In this document: one piece after another, positions 24,719 through 34,199 of the stretch
How the letters are laid out: every line of letters starts with the position of its first letter
Position numbering within the stretch: position 1 is the stretch's first letter
Source of the DNA: Paenibacillus camerounensis
GTDB lineage: Bacteria > Bacillota > Bacilli > Paenibacillales > Paenibacillaceae
DNA length: 64,000 bases
Reading direction: 5' to 3'
Assembly (NCBI RefSeq): GCF_000723885.1
Contig: NZ_CCDG010000006.1
Location: 124,001 to 188,000, forward strand
The notes under the pieces: generated by a model
Databases searched by the model: none
Seen by the model: only the letters and a program-made list of their open reading frames with translations
What the model was told of the DNA's origin: nothing
Translations under genes and position numbers: made by a program

Positions 24719-26734
24719 TCATGCATTCCTTTCAAGTATTCCTTTCACCCGCTGTACAATGTTTTTAAAAACCTCTGGCATATTTGTTCGTAAGTTTTCA
24801 TCAGTTATTTTTAATAAAGCATCAATATGTGTACTTGGTTTACTTCTGCCTAAAAATAGAGTGTTGTACCAAACCATTAGTTCATGTTGTTCAGACGTAT
24901 AAGTATAACCTGTTGCATTTTCGTTTTTTAAGGCAGCTATAATTCCCCCGTTAATCTTCTTAGCATACTCCTCTGGTTTCTTACTCTTATCCGGGATGCT
25001 AGGACCTCTCGGTACTGTTTCTTTGTATGCTCTTGGAAATGTCTCCAACATAAGAAAATCTAAATCCATAGGAGATGAAAAGAAAACATTATATTTTTCT
25101 TCCTTTAATCTTGGCATCCAAAAATCGTTCATTGATTTCAACCAATCCAGATTCATAGGATAATCATCAAATTTCTCAAGATCAGCGTCAGTTAACATCG
25201 CTTCTCTCTGCCCATTGTCATACCATACCTTTAATAAATCATCAGGATTTCGCCCATTAAGTATTAGCTGCTTAATTCCATATTTAATACGACTCCAGCC
25301 TCCACCGCCACGTTCACGATCCAAGTCCAACAGCGTAATGTGGGGAATATTCAAATCATTAAGAAGTTTCCACATATGATTAACGTGTCTACCGCCTAAG
25401 GGAACAATCGATATGCCATAATCATCAGCATACATATTGTTAACTTCCAAAACTCTCGGAATAACAATTTCTTCAGAATCACCTTCCCCCAAAATGACTA
25501 ACCTTGAAAAATAGATTTCAGGGTAAGCCCTGACAGCTTCTTTAATATACGTGTATGCTTCTGATTTCTTATCAGGTAAAGCTACCTTTTTCACAATTGT
25601 TGTGTAGTTCTCTTGGTCAATTCTCAAATGAGCTAAATTTTCTGGATCTACACGTTTAATAATTGAAGCACTATGTGATGTCAACACAACTTGTGCGTTG
25701 TTCTTCTTTGAAATATTCTTTAAGTTATCCATTACTCTGCCTAGCAAATGTGGTGATATATGATTCTCTGGCTCTTCCACAGCAAGGAGAGTTAAAGATG
25801 CATTTGATTTTCCTGTAATTTTGACTTCTGCTTCAAGTAGTGATGACACCAGAGATAAGTAGAATAAAGATCTTAGACCATCACCTAGCTTATCAACACT
25901 ATATTCGCCTAAATCATGAGTGGGAGAGAACGAAACCTCAATTTTTCTTAATATTGAAGCTAGTGTTGAGCTGCTAAACTGCAACTTAGCATCTTGATAT
26001 CGAGTGTCCTTGTGATACTTCTTCCACTCATCACTAATTACACTTCTAATCTGAGAAACCCCATTAATTCCATTAAATAGTTCGTTTACTGGCCCCATTT
26101 TTGTCTTTATAGTTTCGTCAATATCGTCCGGCCATGAAATATTGTTTAAAATCCTCCACAGTATTGTTCCAGAGGCATTACGTAATTGTGTTGATGGTTC
26201 CCTTACTGCAGGTACGTATAAGACTTGTATTGCAGAACGTTGGTGCGGCGTAACCGGGATAAAATTCTCATCTGTCTCTGAGACTCCTTCTGCTACAGTT
26301 ATAAAGAACAGCTTTTGTTCAATTTCACCTTCTGGAGTATTATCAGCAGTCCATTTTCCTACTAATCTTACACGTAAATAAGGAGCTTCAGCAGTTGAAC
26401 GTACTACAAGTTGATTAAAGAAAGGTGGAATACTCGTTCTGCTTTGCTCATCCGCTGAGCTATCAGCCAATTCAGGAAAATCAATTCTAGCTTCAATTGA
26501 TAATTCACGCTCCTTTATCGATTCAACTGTTGATTGCTTAGGAATATGGAAGTCTGATTTTTCCAGAGTTCGATCATGTGAGGTTACTCCAAAAAGTTTA
26601 ACTAACCCATGTATTAGTGCAGTTTTACCAGAGGAATTCTCCCCTACAAAACCAGAAAGTTTATTCAAATTTATAGTTTTTCCATCGTTACCAAAACTCC
26701 TAAAATTCTTTAAACATAATTTTGATATTTCCAT
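24719..26734 (-). CDS. gajA: OLD-family ATPase-nuclease, Gabija GajA-like
   Basis: A 671-residue protein. The N-terminal ABC-type ATPase has Walker A GENSSGKTALIH (about residue 31), a signature-like LGDGLRSLFYLS and Walker B LLAVEEPENH. The C-terminal TOPRIM nuclease has the Glu in VILGEGDSEE (about 415) and the Asp pair in LLDLDRERG (about 470). With a UvrD partner this is a class 2 OLD nuclease, i.e. GajA, which nicks DNA when nucleotide levels fall during infection. It is longer than the prototype (578 residues). The ATG at 26734 follows GAGGAGGA; an upstream in-frame GTG has no ribosome site. Confidence 0.88.
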   Translation of the reverse strand: MEISKLCLKNFRSFGNDGKTINLNKLSGFVGENSSGKTALIHGLVKLFGVTSHDRTLEKSDFHIPKQSTVESIKERELSIEARIDFPELADSSADEQSRTSIPPFFNQLVVRSTAEAPYLRVRLVGKWTADNTPEGEIEQKLFFITVAEGVSETDENFIPVTPHQRSAIQVLYVPAVREPSTQLRNASGTILWRILNNISWPDDIDETIKTKMGPVNELFNGINGVSQIRSVISDEWKKYHKDTRYQDAKLQFSSSTLASILRKIEVSFSPTHDLGEYSVDKLGDGLRSLFYLSLVSSLLEAEVKITGKSNASLTLLAVEEPENHISPHLLGRVMDNLKNISKKNNAQVVLTSHSASIIKRVDPENLAHLRIDQENYTTIVKKVALPDKKSEAYTYIKEAVRAYPEIYFSRLVILGEGDSEEIVIPRVLEVNNMYADDYGISIVPLGGRHVNHMWKLLNDLNIPHITLLDLDRERGGGGWSRIKYGIKQLILNGRNPDDLLKVWYDNGQREAMLTDADLEKFDDYPMNLDWLKSMNDFWMPRLKEEKYNVFFSSPMDLDFLMLETFPRAYKETVPRGPSIPDKSKKPEEYAKKINGGIIAALKNENATGYTYTSEQHELMVWYNTLFLGRSKPSTHIDALLKITDENLRTNMPEVFKNIVQRVKGILERNA

Positions 26735-26971
26735 TGATGAGTTCCTCCTCAATAATATATGTCCATAAATTTGAAACACTAAAATTGAACTATTTTTACA
26801 ATATCCATAAGTCTATTGAACTAATTTCGACATTTTCCTTCTTATTCCTTTTAAAACTCTATTTTTTAAAGGAGTTGGTCATAAAAGATACCCTATTGCC
26901 ATTTTTGCATTTCATTAGCCCTCACTATTTATCTGCTTTAGTTAGCGAATCTAACGGTCGAATATTTTAAG
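26735..26971. other. Gap upstream of the Gabija-type operon
   Basis: AT-rich, no convincing gene. It should contain the leftward promoter of the defence operon, but no hexamer pair stands out clearly. Confidence 0.4.
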
Positions 26972-27016
26972 AAAAAATGCAGCCACTTCGAAGGAAGATA
27001 GCTGCATTCATTCTTT
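26972..27016 (+). terminator. Terminator-like stem at the left edge of the Hachiman segment
   Basis: Arms AATGCAGC and GCTGCATT separated by 17 bases and followed by CATTCTTT. It closely resembles the stem at 31128-31160 on the other side of the Hachiman genes. Confidence 0.5.
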
Positions 27017-27242
27017 AATATTGTTATGGAAGTCAAGTTTATCCCATTGGTCCTGTATTATTAGGTAAAGAAGTTCCAATAGACCCAGATCTACCTAATT
27101 ATGAATGGTTAGAACTTCGAAGGAAGATAGTTGCATTCATTCTTTAATATTGTTATGGAAGTCAAGTTTATCCCATTGGACCTGTATTATTAGGTGAAGA
27201 AGTTCCAACGGACCCAGATCTACCTAATTGTGAATGGTTAGA
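26985..27242. repeat. 129-bp tandem duplication ending in the HamB stop region
   Basis: Two copies begin at 26985 and 27114, and a third would begin at 27243. The copies differ at only a few bases. On the plus strand both read open through the same roughly 40-residue frame (YGSQVYPIGPVLLG, then DPDLPN and EWLELRRKI, then AFIL and a stop). The minus-strand helicase gene ends inside the second copy. Confidence 0.8.
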
Positions 27243-29782
27243 ACTTTTAATATCTCTGCTACAACAATTGGTGAAAATCCTAAAACTTCAACATCCATTG
27301 ACCTTAACCATTTAAGACAGTCTTCTGGTTCAAAAGAATCACTTGTTATATATTCAGATATCATTACTGCAGATGTTCTTGACATTCCCAATGCCATGAG
27401 AGAAATCTGCGTTTTTTGTGAAGCCCCGAATTCGAGCCACAGCTTTAATTGCGGAACTTCCTCTGCCAATTTAGCTTGGTTGATACTTTCAAGATAAAAT
27501 TGCAAGATATCATTGTAACATGAAGAATACTTTAGAAATTTAAATCTTGCATACTCTTCAAGGTCCCTCATCGTATCACGAATCACTGCGTCAAGTTTCT
27601 TAGTTTTCCCAATTTTATTATTCCAATACCTCCAGTTTCTATCAATTATTCTTGAAAGGCTCCAGCCGCGAAGCCAATTTAGAACAAGTAAAGCATGAGC
27701 GTAAGTTAACTCTGGAACATCTCCCGATAAGTATTTACTAATTCTATCTATTAAAGCACAATAATTATCAAGAGCATCCTCATCTTCAGGAAGAGATGGT
27801 ATTAAATCAGATAGATCATCATCATAGCTTTTAAAGTATTGAAATAAGTCTTGTTGTGCATATGGGCTGATACCTGGATTTTTTAACAGAATACTCTCAG
27901 GCAATTCCACTTTTTGTAGAACCTCTTCACTCATACCACTAAGCGTAGATAAAAAAATCGAATCATATTTGCCTTCCAAATGATCGAAAGAGCCTCTTCT
28001 CATATACTCTGCTAGAAAATATGTAAATGCATACTCGTATTCTTGAGCTGCGTTTGCTTTTACACGCGGGGTTAGCTCCTCGATGTATTTTAATAAATGC
28101 TCACTATTGTGTTCGATAATTTCATCTACTGTTCTGCTTATATTATACTTTTTTCGCGAAGTAGGTGGAGGATCATTCCAGACACGTTCAACGTTTGGAT
28201 CAATGCAAATGACATTCCCTTGAAACTCTTTCCCCTGCCTTCCAGCTCTACCCGCTAGGTTCCAAAAATCAATTTCACTTAATGGTCTTCCCTTTCCTTT
28301 TTTAGGTCCTCTCATAAAAATTGATTTGGCGGGTAAATTAACACCTTCTATTAATGTTGAAGTACAAACAAGGAATTCAAGCTTTCCACTTTTAAATAAA
28401 CGTTCGATTTCAGCCTTTATTAGTAACGGCATGTTTCCATAATGAAATCCCACGCCTCTACTTAATACTACATTTAAAGAGTACTTGCTATTGATTGATT
28501 TAGCTGATAATTCAATTAGATCAATAACTTCCTGATCTCTTGTATTGTTTTTATCACCTAATAAATCCCATAATTGCATGGCTGTTTTTTCTGCATCTGC
28601 TGCACCGTTCACATACAACAAATTCCCGCCTCTTTTATCTGCTAATGCATAAGCAACTAGAGGTAGTCTTTTACTTTCGTGTGTGGGTCTTGAATCAATA
28701 TTAAAGCCTCCGAGTGAATAACTTGTTTCACCATTACACAAACTTAGCGACCATTCTTTTGGCTTTCTAGGTACTTGAGAAGCCCAAAGAAGATTTTGAT
28801 TTACAGCAATATATTCTGATTGTATCGGTTTTGCCGAAGCACTTTCTGGTGCATCTTCAAGAAATATCTCCGGATTTTCTGTAGAAGGACTTGAAAACAA
28901 AAATTTTGTAGATGTGGATCTCCTTGTAAGTTCCTCAATTGCTTGCTGTAATAGAATTCCACGAGATCCATCTCCTATTTTTTGTGCTTCATCAGTTATA
29001 ACAATGTCAGGAATAAAATCAGGCTCTTCATTTAGAATCCATAACAGACGTTCCTGGGTGAATATATAAATTTGAGATTTTGTTCTCCAATCCTCATTGA
29101 GTGCAGGAATAGAGCTAATCGTAATGTTATCTAAGCCATATTTATTAAAGGCCTCTATAATATCTAATTCAACCTGCTGAATTAATGCTCTGGTAGGTAC
29201 AATATATACGGCTATCGAATATTGAGATTTTATAAAATGTTCCTCTAATATTCTTAATAATATGTATGATTTACCTGCCGAAGTTGGAGCTGAAATACTC
29301 ACCCAATCGAAAGAGTTAACACCTTGATACACTAACCATTGAAATTTATTGATTTTTTGTAGAGATTCAGTTTTCGAATTGTAAATTGAATATTTCATAT
29401 CCCTCCCGATTCTCTCCAACAATAAAGGACTCGGGACTTGATATTCATAATTCTCTGATAAATACTTCCTCTCTATTGCCAGTTTGATAGATGGAGAGTT
29501 TGTTAGGGTATCCATTATTACTGCAGCGGCAGCTTTCTGATTATCTAGGACTTCATTTATCAAACAAAACTGTGCTATTCGTAGTGCCGCGTCTAAGCAT
29601 TTGCCATCCTCAGAATTAGCGAGAATGCTCGCACATAATAGCATATAGTTCCAGTCTATATTGTTTTCTTCTTTCTGGAAGCATGAAAATTGACTCTTTA
29701 CAGACCTTACAACTAAATCCATATAGCGTTTGTGAAAGCCAGGAATAGAAAACAACTTTTCAGGTAATGTAGAATTAGACAT
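27224..29782 (-). CDS. hamB: Hachiman helicase HamB
   Basis: An 852-residue superfamily 2 helicase. Motif I is SISAPTSAGKSYILL (about residue 160), motif II ITDEAQKIGDG (about 262), motif III-like FLFSSPS, and motif VI NLAGRAGRQGK (about 508). A Ski2/Brr2-like helical region follows. Adjacent to a DUF1837 gene, this is the Hachiman pair: HamB is held to guard DNA and to release the HamA nuclease when it meets damaged or phage DNA. Its ATG overlaps the HamA stop by 8 bases, so translation is coupled. The stop codon lies inside a tandem repeat. Confidence 0.9.
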   Translation of the reverse strand: MSNSTLPEKLFSIPGFHKRYMDLVVRSVKSQFSCFQKEENNIDWNYMLLCASILANSEDGKCLDAALRIAQFCLINEVLDNQKAAAAVIMDTLTNSPSIKLAIERKYLSENYEYQVPSPLLLERIGRDMKYSIYNSKTESLQKINKFQWLVYQGVNSFDWVSISAPTSAGKSYILLRILEEHFIKSQYSIAVYIVPTRALIQQVELDIIEAFNKYGLDNITISSIPALNEDWRTKSQIYIFTQERLLWILNEEPDFIPDIVITDEAQKIGDGSRGILLQQAIEELTRRSTSTKFLFSSPSTENPEIFLEDAPESASAKPIQSEYIAVNQNLLWASQVPRKPKEWSLSLCNGETSYSLGGFNIDSRPTHESKRLPLVAYALADKRGGNLLYVNGAADAEKTAMQLWDLLGDKNNTRDQEVIDLIELSAKSINSKYSLNVVLSRGVGFHYGNMPLLIKAEIERLFKSGKLEFLVCTSTLIEGVNLPAKSIFMRGPKKGKGRPLSEIDFWNLAGRAGRQGKEFQGNVICIDPNVERVWNDPPPTSRKKYNISRTVDEIIEHNSEHLLKYIEELTPRVKANAAQEYEYAFTYFLAEYMRRGSFDHLEGKYDSIFLSTLSGMSEEVLQKVELPESILLKNPGISPYAQQDLFQYFKSYDDDLSDLIPSLPEDEDALDNYCALIDRISKYLSGDVPELTYAHALLVLNWLRGWSLSRIIDRNWRYWNNKIGKTKKLDAVIRDTMRDLEEYARFKFLKYSSCYNDILQFYLESINQAKLAEEVPQLKLWLEFGASQKTQISLMALGMSRTSAVMISEYITSDSFEPEDCLKWLRSMDVEVLGFSPIVVAEILKVLTIHN

Positions 29783-30830
29783 ATTTTAGTTCCTCCAAGA
29801 AAGCACTTCTAAAATCTTCAACAGAAGGAAAGGGAATTAAAAAGACTTCTAATATATAAGAATCCAGCGGACTTCGATTTATTAATCTTCTTTGAAGCTT
29901 TTTAAGCCAATCATTATGTTTTTGAGTAACTTCTCCAATCACATCTTCAATTGTTTTTTGATTTGGAGAAGTAGGGTATACATCCTCATTAAACCCAATC
30001 ATGCATATCCCTCTATACTGTAACTTATTAAACAAAGCATCATCAGGGTCGAGATACCTTAACATTGCTGATTCAAGCTCTTCATCACATAAATCAATAT
30101 TACCAGTTATCAACTGTAGATCTCTAAACTGAGCAGCATTCGCTCCCCCACTATCTATAAGAAAAGGAGAGATACTATTAAAACATTCTGACATTGCATC
30201 GTCAATAGAAGAGTAGAGCTTAGATTCTCCCCAGTAAAGAGCAAGCTTATTAGTTTTTCTATCAAACTTAACATGGATACCATCAGCACCATGATAATGC
30301 ATTTGTCCACTAGTTTTTAAAGGCATTTTACACAAAAATTGAGGAATCCGTAGAAACGTTTGGGAAAGCATGTATAGAAGTATTTCTCCACCTTCACCTG
30401 TATTGCTAATATCAGTAAATAATTTTCGTGCTAACATCTTTAATCGCGAAGTTTCGACAGTAGTTTTTAATCTTGCATCCTTTTCTCTGGCACGTTCTAT
30501 CTCACTTCTTGGAATACAATAATCTATCATTCGAAGAGCAACTGCTTGTGCCAAATCATTTACTCTCGGATTATCATTCCCATCATGATTAATAACATAA
30601 CAATGGAGATTAGCCCCCGTTTTCGATATAGGAACCCTTGATACTATCTCAGATAGGTAAGCATCAAATTCGCTACCATCTCCGCGAAGAAGCTCGTCAA
30701 TATTTTTATCTAAATTATTATTGGAAGCTGGTATTGTCAATTGCAGGCTCCTCTCTGGGATATTTGGAAATATAATCCCGTGCATCTCGATACACTGCAA
30801 TTCGACACTATTGTACTCCTCACCTCCCAA
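29775..30830 (-). CDS. hamA: Hachiman nuclease HamA (DUF1837)
   Basis: Up to 351 residues. The DUF1837 core is clear: TGEGGEILLYMLSQ (Glu, about 143), MHYHGADGIHV (Asp, about 181) and LYWGESKLY (ExK, about 199), together a PD-(D/E)xK nuclease site. HamA degrades DNA indiscriminately after release by HamB and stops infection by killing or arresting the cell. The N-terminus is uncertain: the open frame begins with a TTG at 30830, but the GGGAGG and GAGGAG sites lie just inside it, and the first in-frame ATG is at 30785. Confidence 0.9.
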   Translation of the reverse strand: MGGEEYNSVELQCIEMHGIIFPNIPERSLQLTIPASNNNLDKNIDELLRGDGSEFDAYLSEIVSRVPISKTGANLHCYVINHDGNDNPRVNDLAQAVALRMIDYCIPRSEIERAREKDARLKTTVETSRLKMLARKLFTDISNTGEGGEILLYMLSQTFLRIPQFLCKMPLKTSGQMHYHGADGIHVKFDRKTNKLALYWGESKLYSSIDDAMSECFNSISPFLIDSGGANAAQFRDLQLITGNIDLCDEELESAMLRYLDPDDALFNKLQYRGICMIGFNEDVYPTSPNQKTIEDVIGEVTQKHNDWLKKLQRRLINRSPLDSYILEVFLIPFPSVEDFRSAFLEELKYV

Positions 30831-31127
30831 ACATATGTACTATTCTACATAATATTACACATTTCTTATATTCTTCATAGTATCTATTAAAGTTCCATAA
30901 ATTACTCAACACTCTTTAATTAGTTTAACCAGACATTATTCTTACTTCTAATTCCAACCGTAAATCATTGATAGATTCTTAATAATGGTAGAAAAAATTC
31001 AAAACAACGATCGATGCGTCAACAAATAACAAACTCAATTTTAACCATGGAACCAATCCAGTTAGAAGTAAAAAGTTAATCACTCTTATATCAATGAAAA
31101 GCGGCTTGTAACTAAAGAAATACTAAT

Positions 31128-31160
31128 AAAAATGCAGCCAATACGAAGGGCTGCATTTTT
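31128..31160. terminator. Terminator between Hachiman and the TOPRIM gene
   Basis: A perfect 12-bp stem AAAAATGCAGCC / GGCTGCATTTTT with a 9-nt loop, usable in both directions. The 297 bases between it and the HamA start are AT-rich, carry no gene I can support and should hold the HamA promoter. Confidence 0.85.
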
Positions 31161-31190
31161 ACATTTAATCGTGAAATGGAGGAGATATTG

Positions 31191-32174
31191 ATGGACACAA
31201 AGAAGTACTTTAGCAAAGAACAAATTGAATTGGCGAATCGAGTCAATCTCATCGAATTTGCCAATTCACACGGCTATATACTTGAAAATGGTGGTCATCG
31301 CGCATTACATGCCAAGCAGAGCGGCGGTCTTTATTTTTTTCGAGAAGGCAATAAGTACTACCATTTCTCAACAGATACCCACGGTGGACCAATTGACTTT
31401 GTTATGCAGTTTTGGAATATGAATTTTAAAGAAGCCGTTTCCTATCTCTTAGAAAACAAATTACCTGAATATAACTCTCTTTCCCATGTTGTCAAAGAGC
31501 GAGGAAAGCTCGCTCTTCCAGACAAAGCACCAAACTTCAGAAGAGTCGAATGGTATCTTATTCATATTCGAGGCATCGATTTGCAAATTGTAACTTTTCT
31601 AATGCATGAAAAAAAGTTATATCAGCAGAATAAAACTGGTAATTGTGTCTTTGTTGGTTATGATGAAAATCAAAACCCAAGATACTGTTCTCTACGTGGA
31701 TGTTCGCCTGAACGTCCATTCAAACAGGACAGGGAATATTCAGACAAAAGCTATCCCTTCCATATTGCGGGCACGAGTCAGCTAATCTACGTTTGCGAAA
31801 GCCCTATCGATGCCATGAGCCATGCCACCCTGGTCAAATTAGCAGGTCGGGATTGGAGAGATGATCACCGAATTTCACTTGGCTGCTTATCCGATCAAGC
31901 CCTTGAGCGTTTCCTTAACCAGTATCCTGACATTAATGAGATCATCTTTTGCTTAGATAATGACCAGAATGCCACATTTCAAGATGGCAGTCCAGCTCCC
32001 AATTGGGGGCAGCAGGCTGCCTTTAAATTTGCCGAAAAATATGCCGATCTCGGTTATACCACCTCAGTTGAATCACCGCATGGTAAAGATATCAATGAGG
32101 ATTTGCATGCACAAAGATATATTATAGCTAGGAAAAAATACTGGATTGAAGAGGAAAACAACCTTGAACTTTAA
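31191..32174 (+). CDS. DUF3991/TOPRIM domain protein (primase-like)
   Basis: A 327-residue protein starting at the ATG with GGAGGAG six bases upstream. The N-terminal part has a CHC2-like primase motif without cysteines (VNLIEFANSHGYILE, then FFREGNKYYHFSTDTHGGPIDF), and the C-terminal part a TOPRIM fold with the Glu in VCESPIDAMSHA and the Asp in IIFCLDNDQNA. Such proteins occur in nearly all elements of this type and are thought to prime or process plasmid DNA after transfer. It belongs to the element backbone; the defence cargo is inserted just upstream. Confidence 0.88.
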   Translation: MDTKKYFSKEQIELANRVNLIEFANSHGYILENGGHRALHAKQSGGLYFFREGNKYYHFSTDTHGGPIDFVMQFWNMNFKEAVSYLLENKLPEYNSLSHVVKERGKLALPDKAPNFRRVEWYLIHIRGIDLQIVTFLMHEKKLYQQNKTGNCVFVGYDENQNPRYCSLRGCSPERPFKQDREYSDKSYPFHIAGTSQLIYVCESPIDAMSHATLVKLAGRDWRDDHRISLGCLSDQALERFLNQYPDINEIIFCLDNDQNATFQDGSPAPNWGQQAAFKFAEKYADLGYTTSVESPHGKDINEDLHAQRYIIARKKYWIEEENNLEL

Positions 32175-32220
32175 GTTCTCGTAGTGAAAATTAATAGAAT
32201 CAACAAGTCTCGGAGGAGGT

Positions 32221-32323
32221 ATGTTGTTTTATTTTTTAATCATAATAGAAAATTGGGGTAATCAAAATGAAACAACTTACCAATCCTAGACCCGTAAAGT
32301 TCTTTTTACTTGCTGACTTCTGA
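32221..32323 (+). pseudogene. Remnants of small backbone genes
   Basis: A strong GGAGGAGG site precedes an ATG that opens a 22-codon frame (MLFYFLIIIENWGNQ...), and a GGGG site precedes a second 18-codon frame (MKQLTNPRPVKFFLLADF) overlapping it. Both have good ribosome sites but stop abruptly. They are either very small peptides or, more likely, the beginnings of genes truncated when the endonuclease cargo arrived downstream. Confidence 0.35.
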
Positions 32324-32427
32324 ATCTAATTCAAATCTAAAGTGTCGTTGATAACTGAAGAAAATAAATTTTAAGACTGAATCTTTGAATTTTACAAAGG
32401 TTTAAAACTGAGATGTACCAGGCGTAT

Positions 32428-33474
32428 CTACATTTCACTTATGATCTCATAGTACTTATCTTCAATGACTACTGTTGCATCTTCGCCTTCTCCATAGAGC
32501 TGAAGCATTTTCATGAGTTCCTTATCGGTAAGAACAATTATTTTCTTATTACTATGGAGCCATTGTTCGTTCCTCCAAACCTTTGCTTTTTCGGTAATCC
32601 CCATTCTAGTAACAATTATCCCTAAATTACCAAAATGAGTATTATTATCCAAATAAGATTTGAATCTAGTCATATCAGTTTGAACCAATTCTTCTCTGTA
32701 GTTCTTTGCATCAAATAGCAATATATCTACATTATCTCTAGAACGCAGTTGATTCAAGAAATCATTAGAACATTTGGGCCGGTTCGTTATCTGAATATCG
32801 CGACGATCTGTTTTGGATAAATTAGTGACTTGTGTCTTTAATTCCACTCCTTCTTTGTATACTTTTGCAAAGCAAGTTTTTAAAATTTGTTGTACTAGCC
32901 TTTCGAATACAGGTCCATCAGAGTAGGGTAATGTCATTAATTCATAGCGTAGATTATCAGCTTGCCATTTTTCTTCTGTGTAATTTACGAATACACTTCT
33001 AAAAAATTTTTTACCAGCCTTTTTTCCAGTTTTTTTTCTACTCCCGTAATAAAAAAAAGATTCTATTTCATTATTCTTCCTTATAGCGACAATTCCACAA
33101 TTGTACTCTTTCAAGGTCTTGCACGTATTTTTTATTCTCAATAACCGTTCAAACATTGTTTCTTTTCCAGGAAGACTCATTATGAAATATTCCGGCTCTT
33201 TAAATGTAATGTATTGTATTAAGAAAAAACCTAAATCTTCTTGCTTTCCATACTCATCTATTTTTTCTTTAATTGATATATCATCACTAGCATTAAATTG
33301 AGCAAGTAATAAATCTACTTTTTTTGTCAGTAGCTTTTCATCAAAAATACTAAGCTCTCTATTAGAGCCAACCTTCTCCATATAACTTATGTAATCTACT
33401 TCAGAATATTGGCATGCTATATCTTCTTGCAAAACAATTTGATTAGTGTCAAAAAACAAATTCACAATATTCAA
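32428..33474 (-). CDS. Mrr-like PD-(D/E)xK restriction endonuclease
   Basis: A 348-residue protein. The C-terminal half carries the nuclease pattern FERLVQQILK (Glu, about residue 193), DRRDIQI (Asp) and DILLFDAKNY (xAK), as in Mrr-type and RecB-like endonucleases. The N-terminal half is helical and unrecognised and might recognise DNA or a modification. There is no methylase partner, so it may be a modification-dependent (type IV) enzyme or a single-gene defence system. It starts at a TTG with AGGGGG seven bases before, opposite in direction to the transfer genes. Confidence 0.7.
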   Translation of the reverse strand: MNIVNLFFDTNQIVLQEDIACQYSEVDYISYMEKVGSNRELSIFDEKLLTKKVDLLLAQFNASDDISIKEKIDEYGKQEDLGFFLIQYITFKEPEYFIMSLPGKETMFERLLRIKNTCKTLKEYNCGIVAIRKNNEIESFFYYGSRKKTGKKAGKKFFRSVFVNYTEEKWQADNLRYELMTLPYSDGPVFERLVQQILKTCFAKVYKEGVELKTQVTNLSKTDRRDIQITNRPKCSNDFLNQLRSRDNVDILLFDAKNYREELVQTDMTRFKSYLDNNTHFGNLGIIVTRMGITEKAKVWRNEQWLHSNKKIIVLTDKELMKMLQLYGEGEDATVVIEDKYYEIISEM

Positions 33475-33614
33475 TCAAATTCCCCCTACATTTATGCTAC
33501 TCTAATCAACTGAGGTCACTTAGTTTAACTCTTCCGTCAGAATACGTAATTTCTACCCGCACTCTTCCATCATTGCATTTAGAGTATCGTATTTTTCTTC
33601 GTCGAATACTTGAT

Positions 33615-34037
33615 TTAAGTCTTTTTGAAAACAAAATAACCACTAACTCCTTCGTTAAAAGGGATCTTCCAGCAATCATACCCTCTATATGCAGCCACCA
33701 TTTCTGATTTTTTGCTTAAATCGTTATTGGAAATAAGAATTACTCCAGCTACTCCATCAATTTCAGACATTTTACCTGCTATTTCTGCTACTTCTCCCGG
33801 AGTCAATTTTGAGGTGGTATAAATCTTTGCTTCAATCAAAAACTTGTGCTCCTGCTCTTCTTTGTCCTTTACTAGAAATGCAACATCAAACGCCTACTCC
33901 ACACCGGATATTCCCACAATTTTGTGCTGTTCTTCCGCCCATTGAATGTGCCCATTTATAGAGCAAAAGCTTAGAGGATTTCCCCATTTTTAAATAAATT
34001 CTTAAATGTATTTTTCGTACTTTTTTCCTTTTGTCAT
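33615..34037 (-). pseudogene. Endonuclease-like gene with three in-frame stops
   Basis: From an ATG at 34037 with a GGAG site upstream, one frame continues for 140 codons to 33615 with only three interruptions: TAA at codons 12 and 16 and TAG at about codon 50. There are no frameshifts. The product resembles a small PD-(D/E)xK nuclease: Asp in AFDVAFLVKD and ExK in HKFLIEAKIY, followed by VAGVILISNNDL. It is best read as a recently disabled restriction-type gene. The unbroken last part (74 codons) might still be translated from a TTG at 33839. Confidence 0.65.
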
Positions 34038-34199
34038 CTAACCATCTCCAAACAACAGATGTCAGAATACACTTTGTTCCATCAATATTTAGTATACATC
34101 ATAAATACCACTGTTTTACAAAATATCATCCTCGTTATTTCGTTCTTCCTGTTATGCGAGGAACTGAAGGAAGTGAATGTGCTATCACCCTTTACCTTT

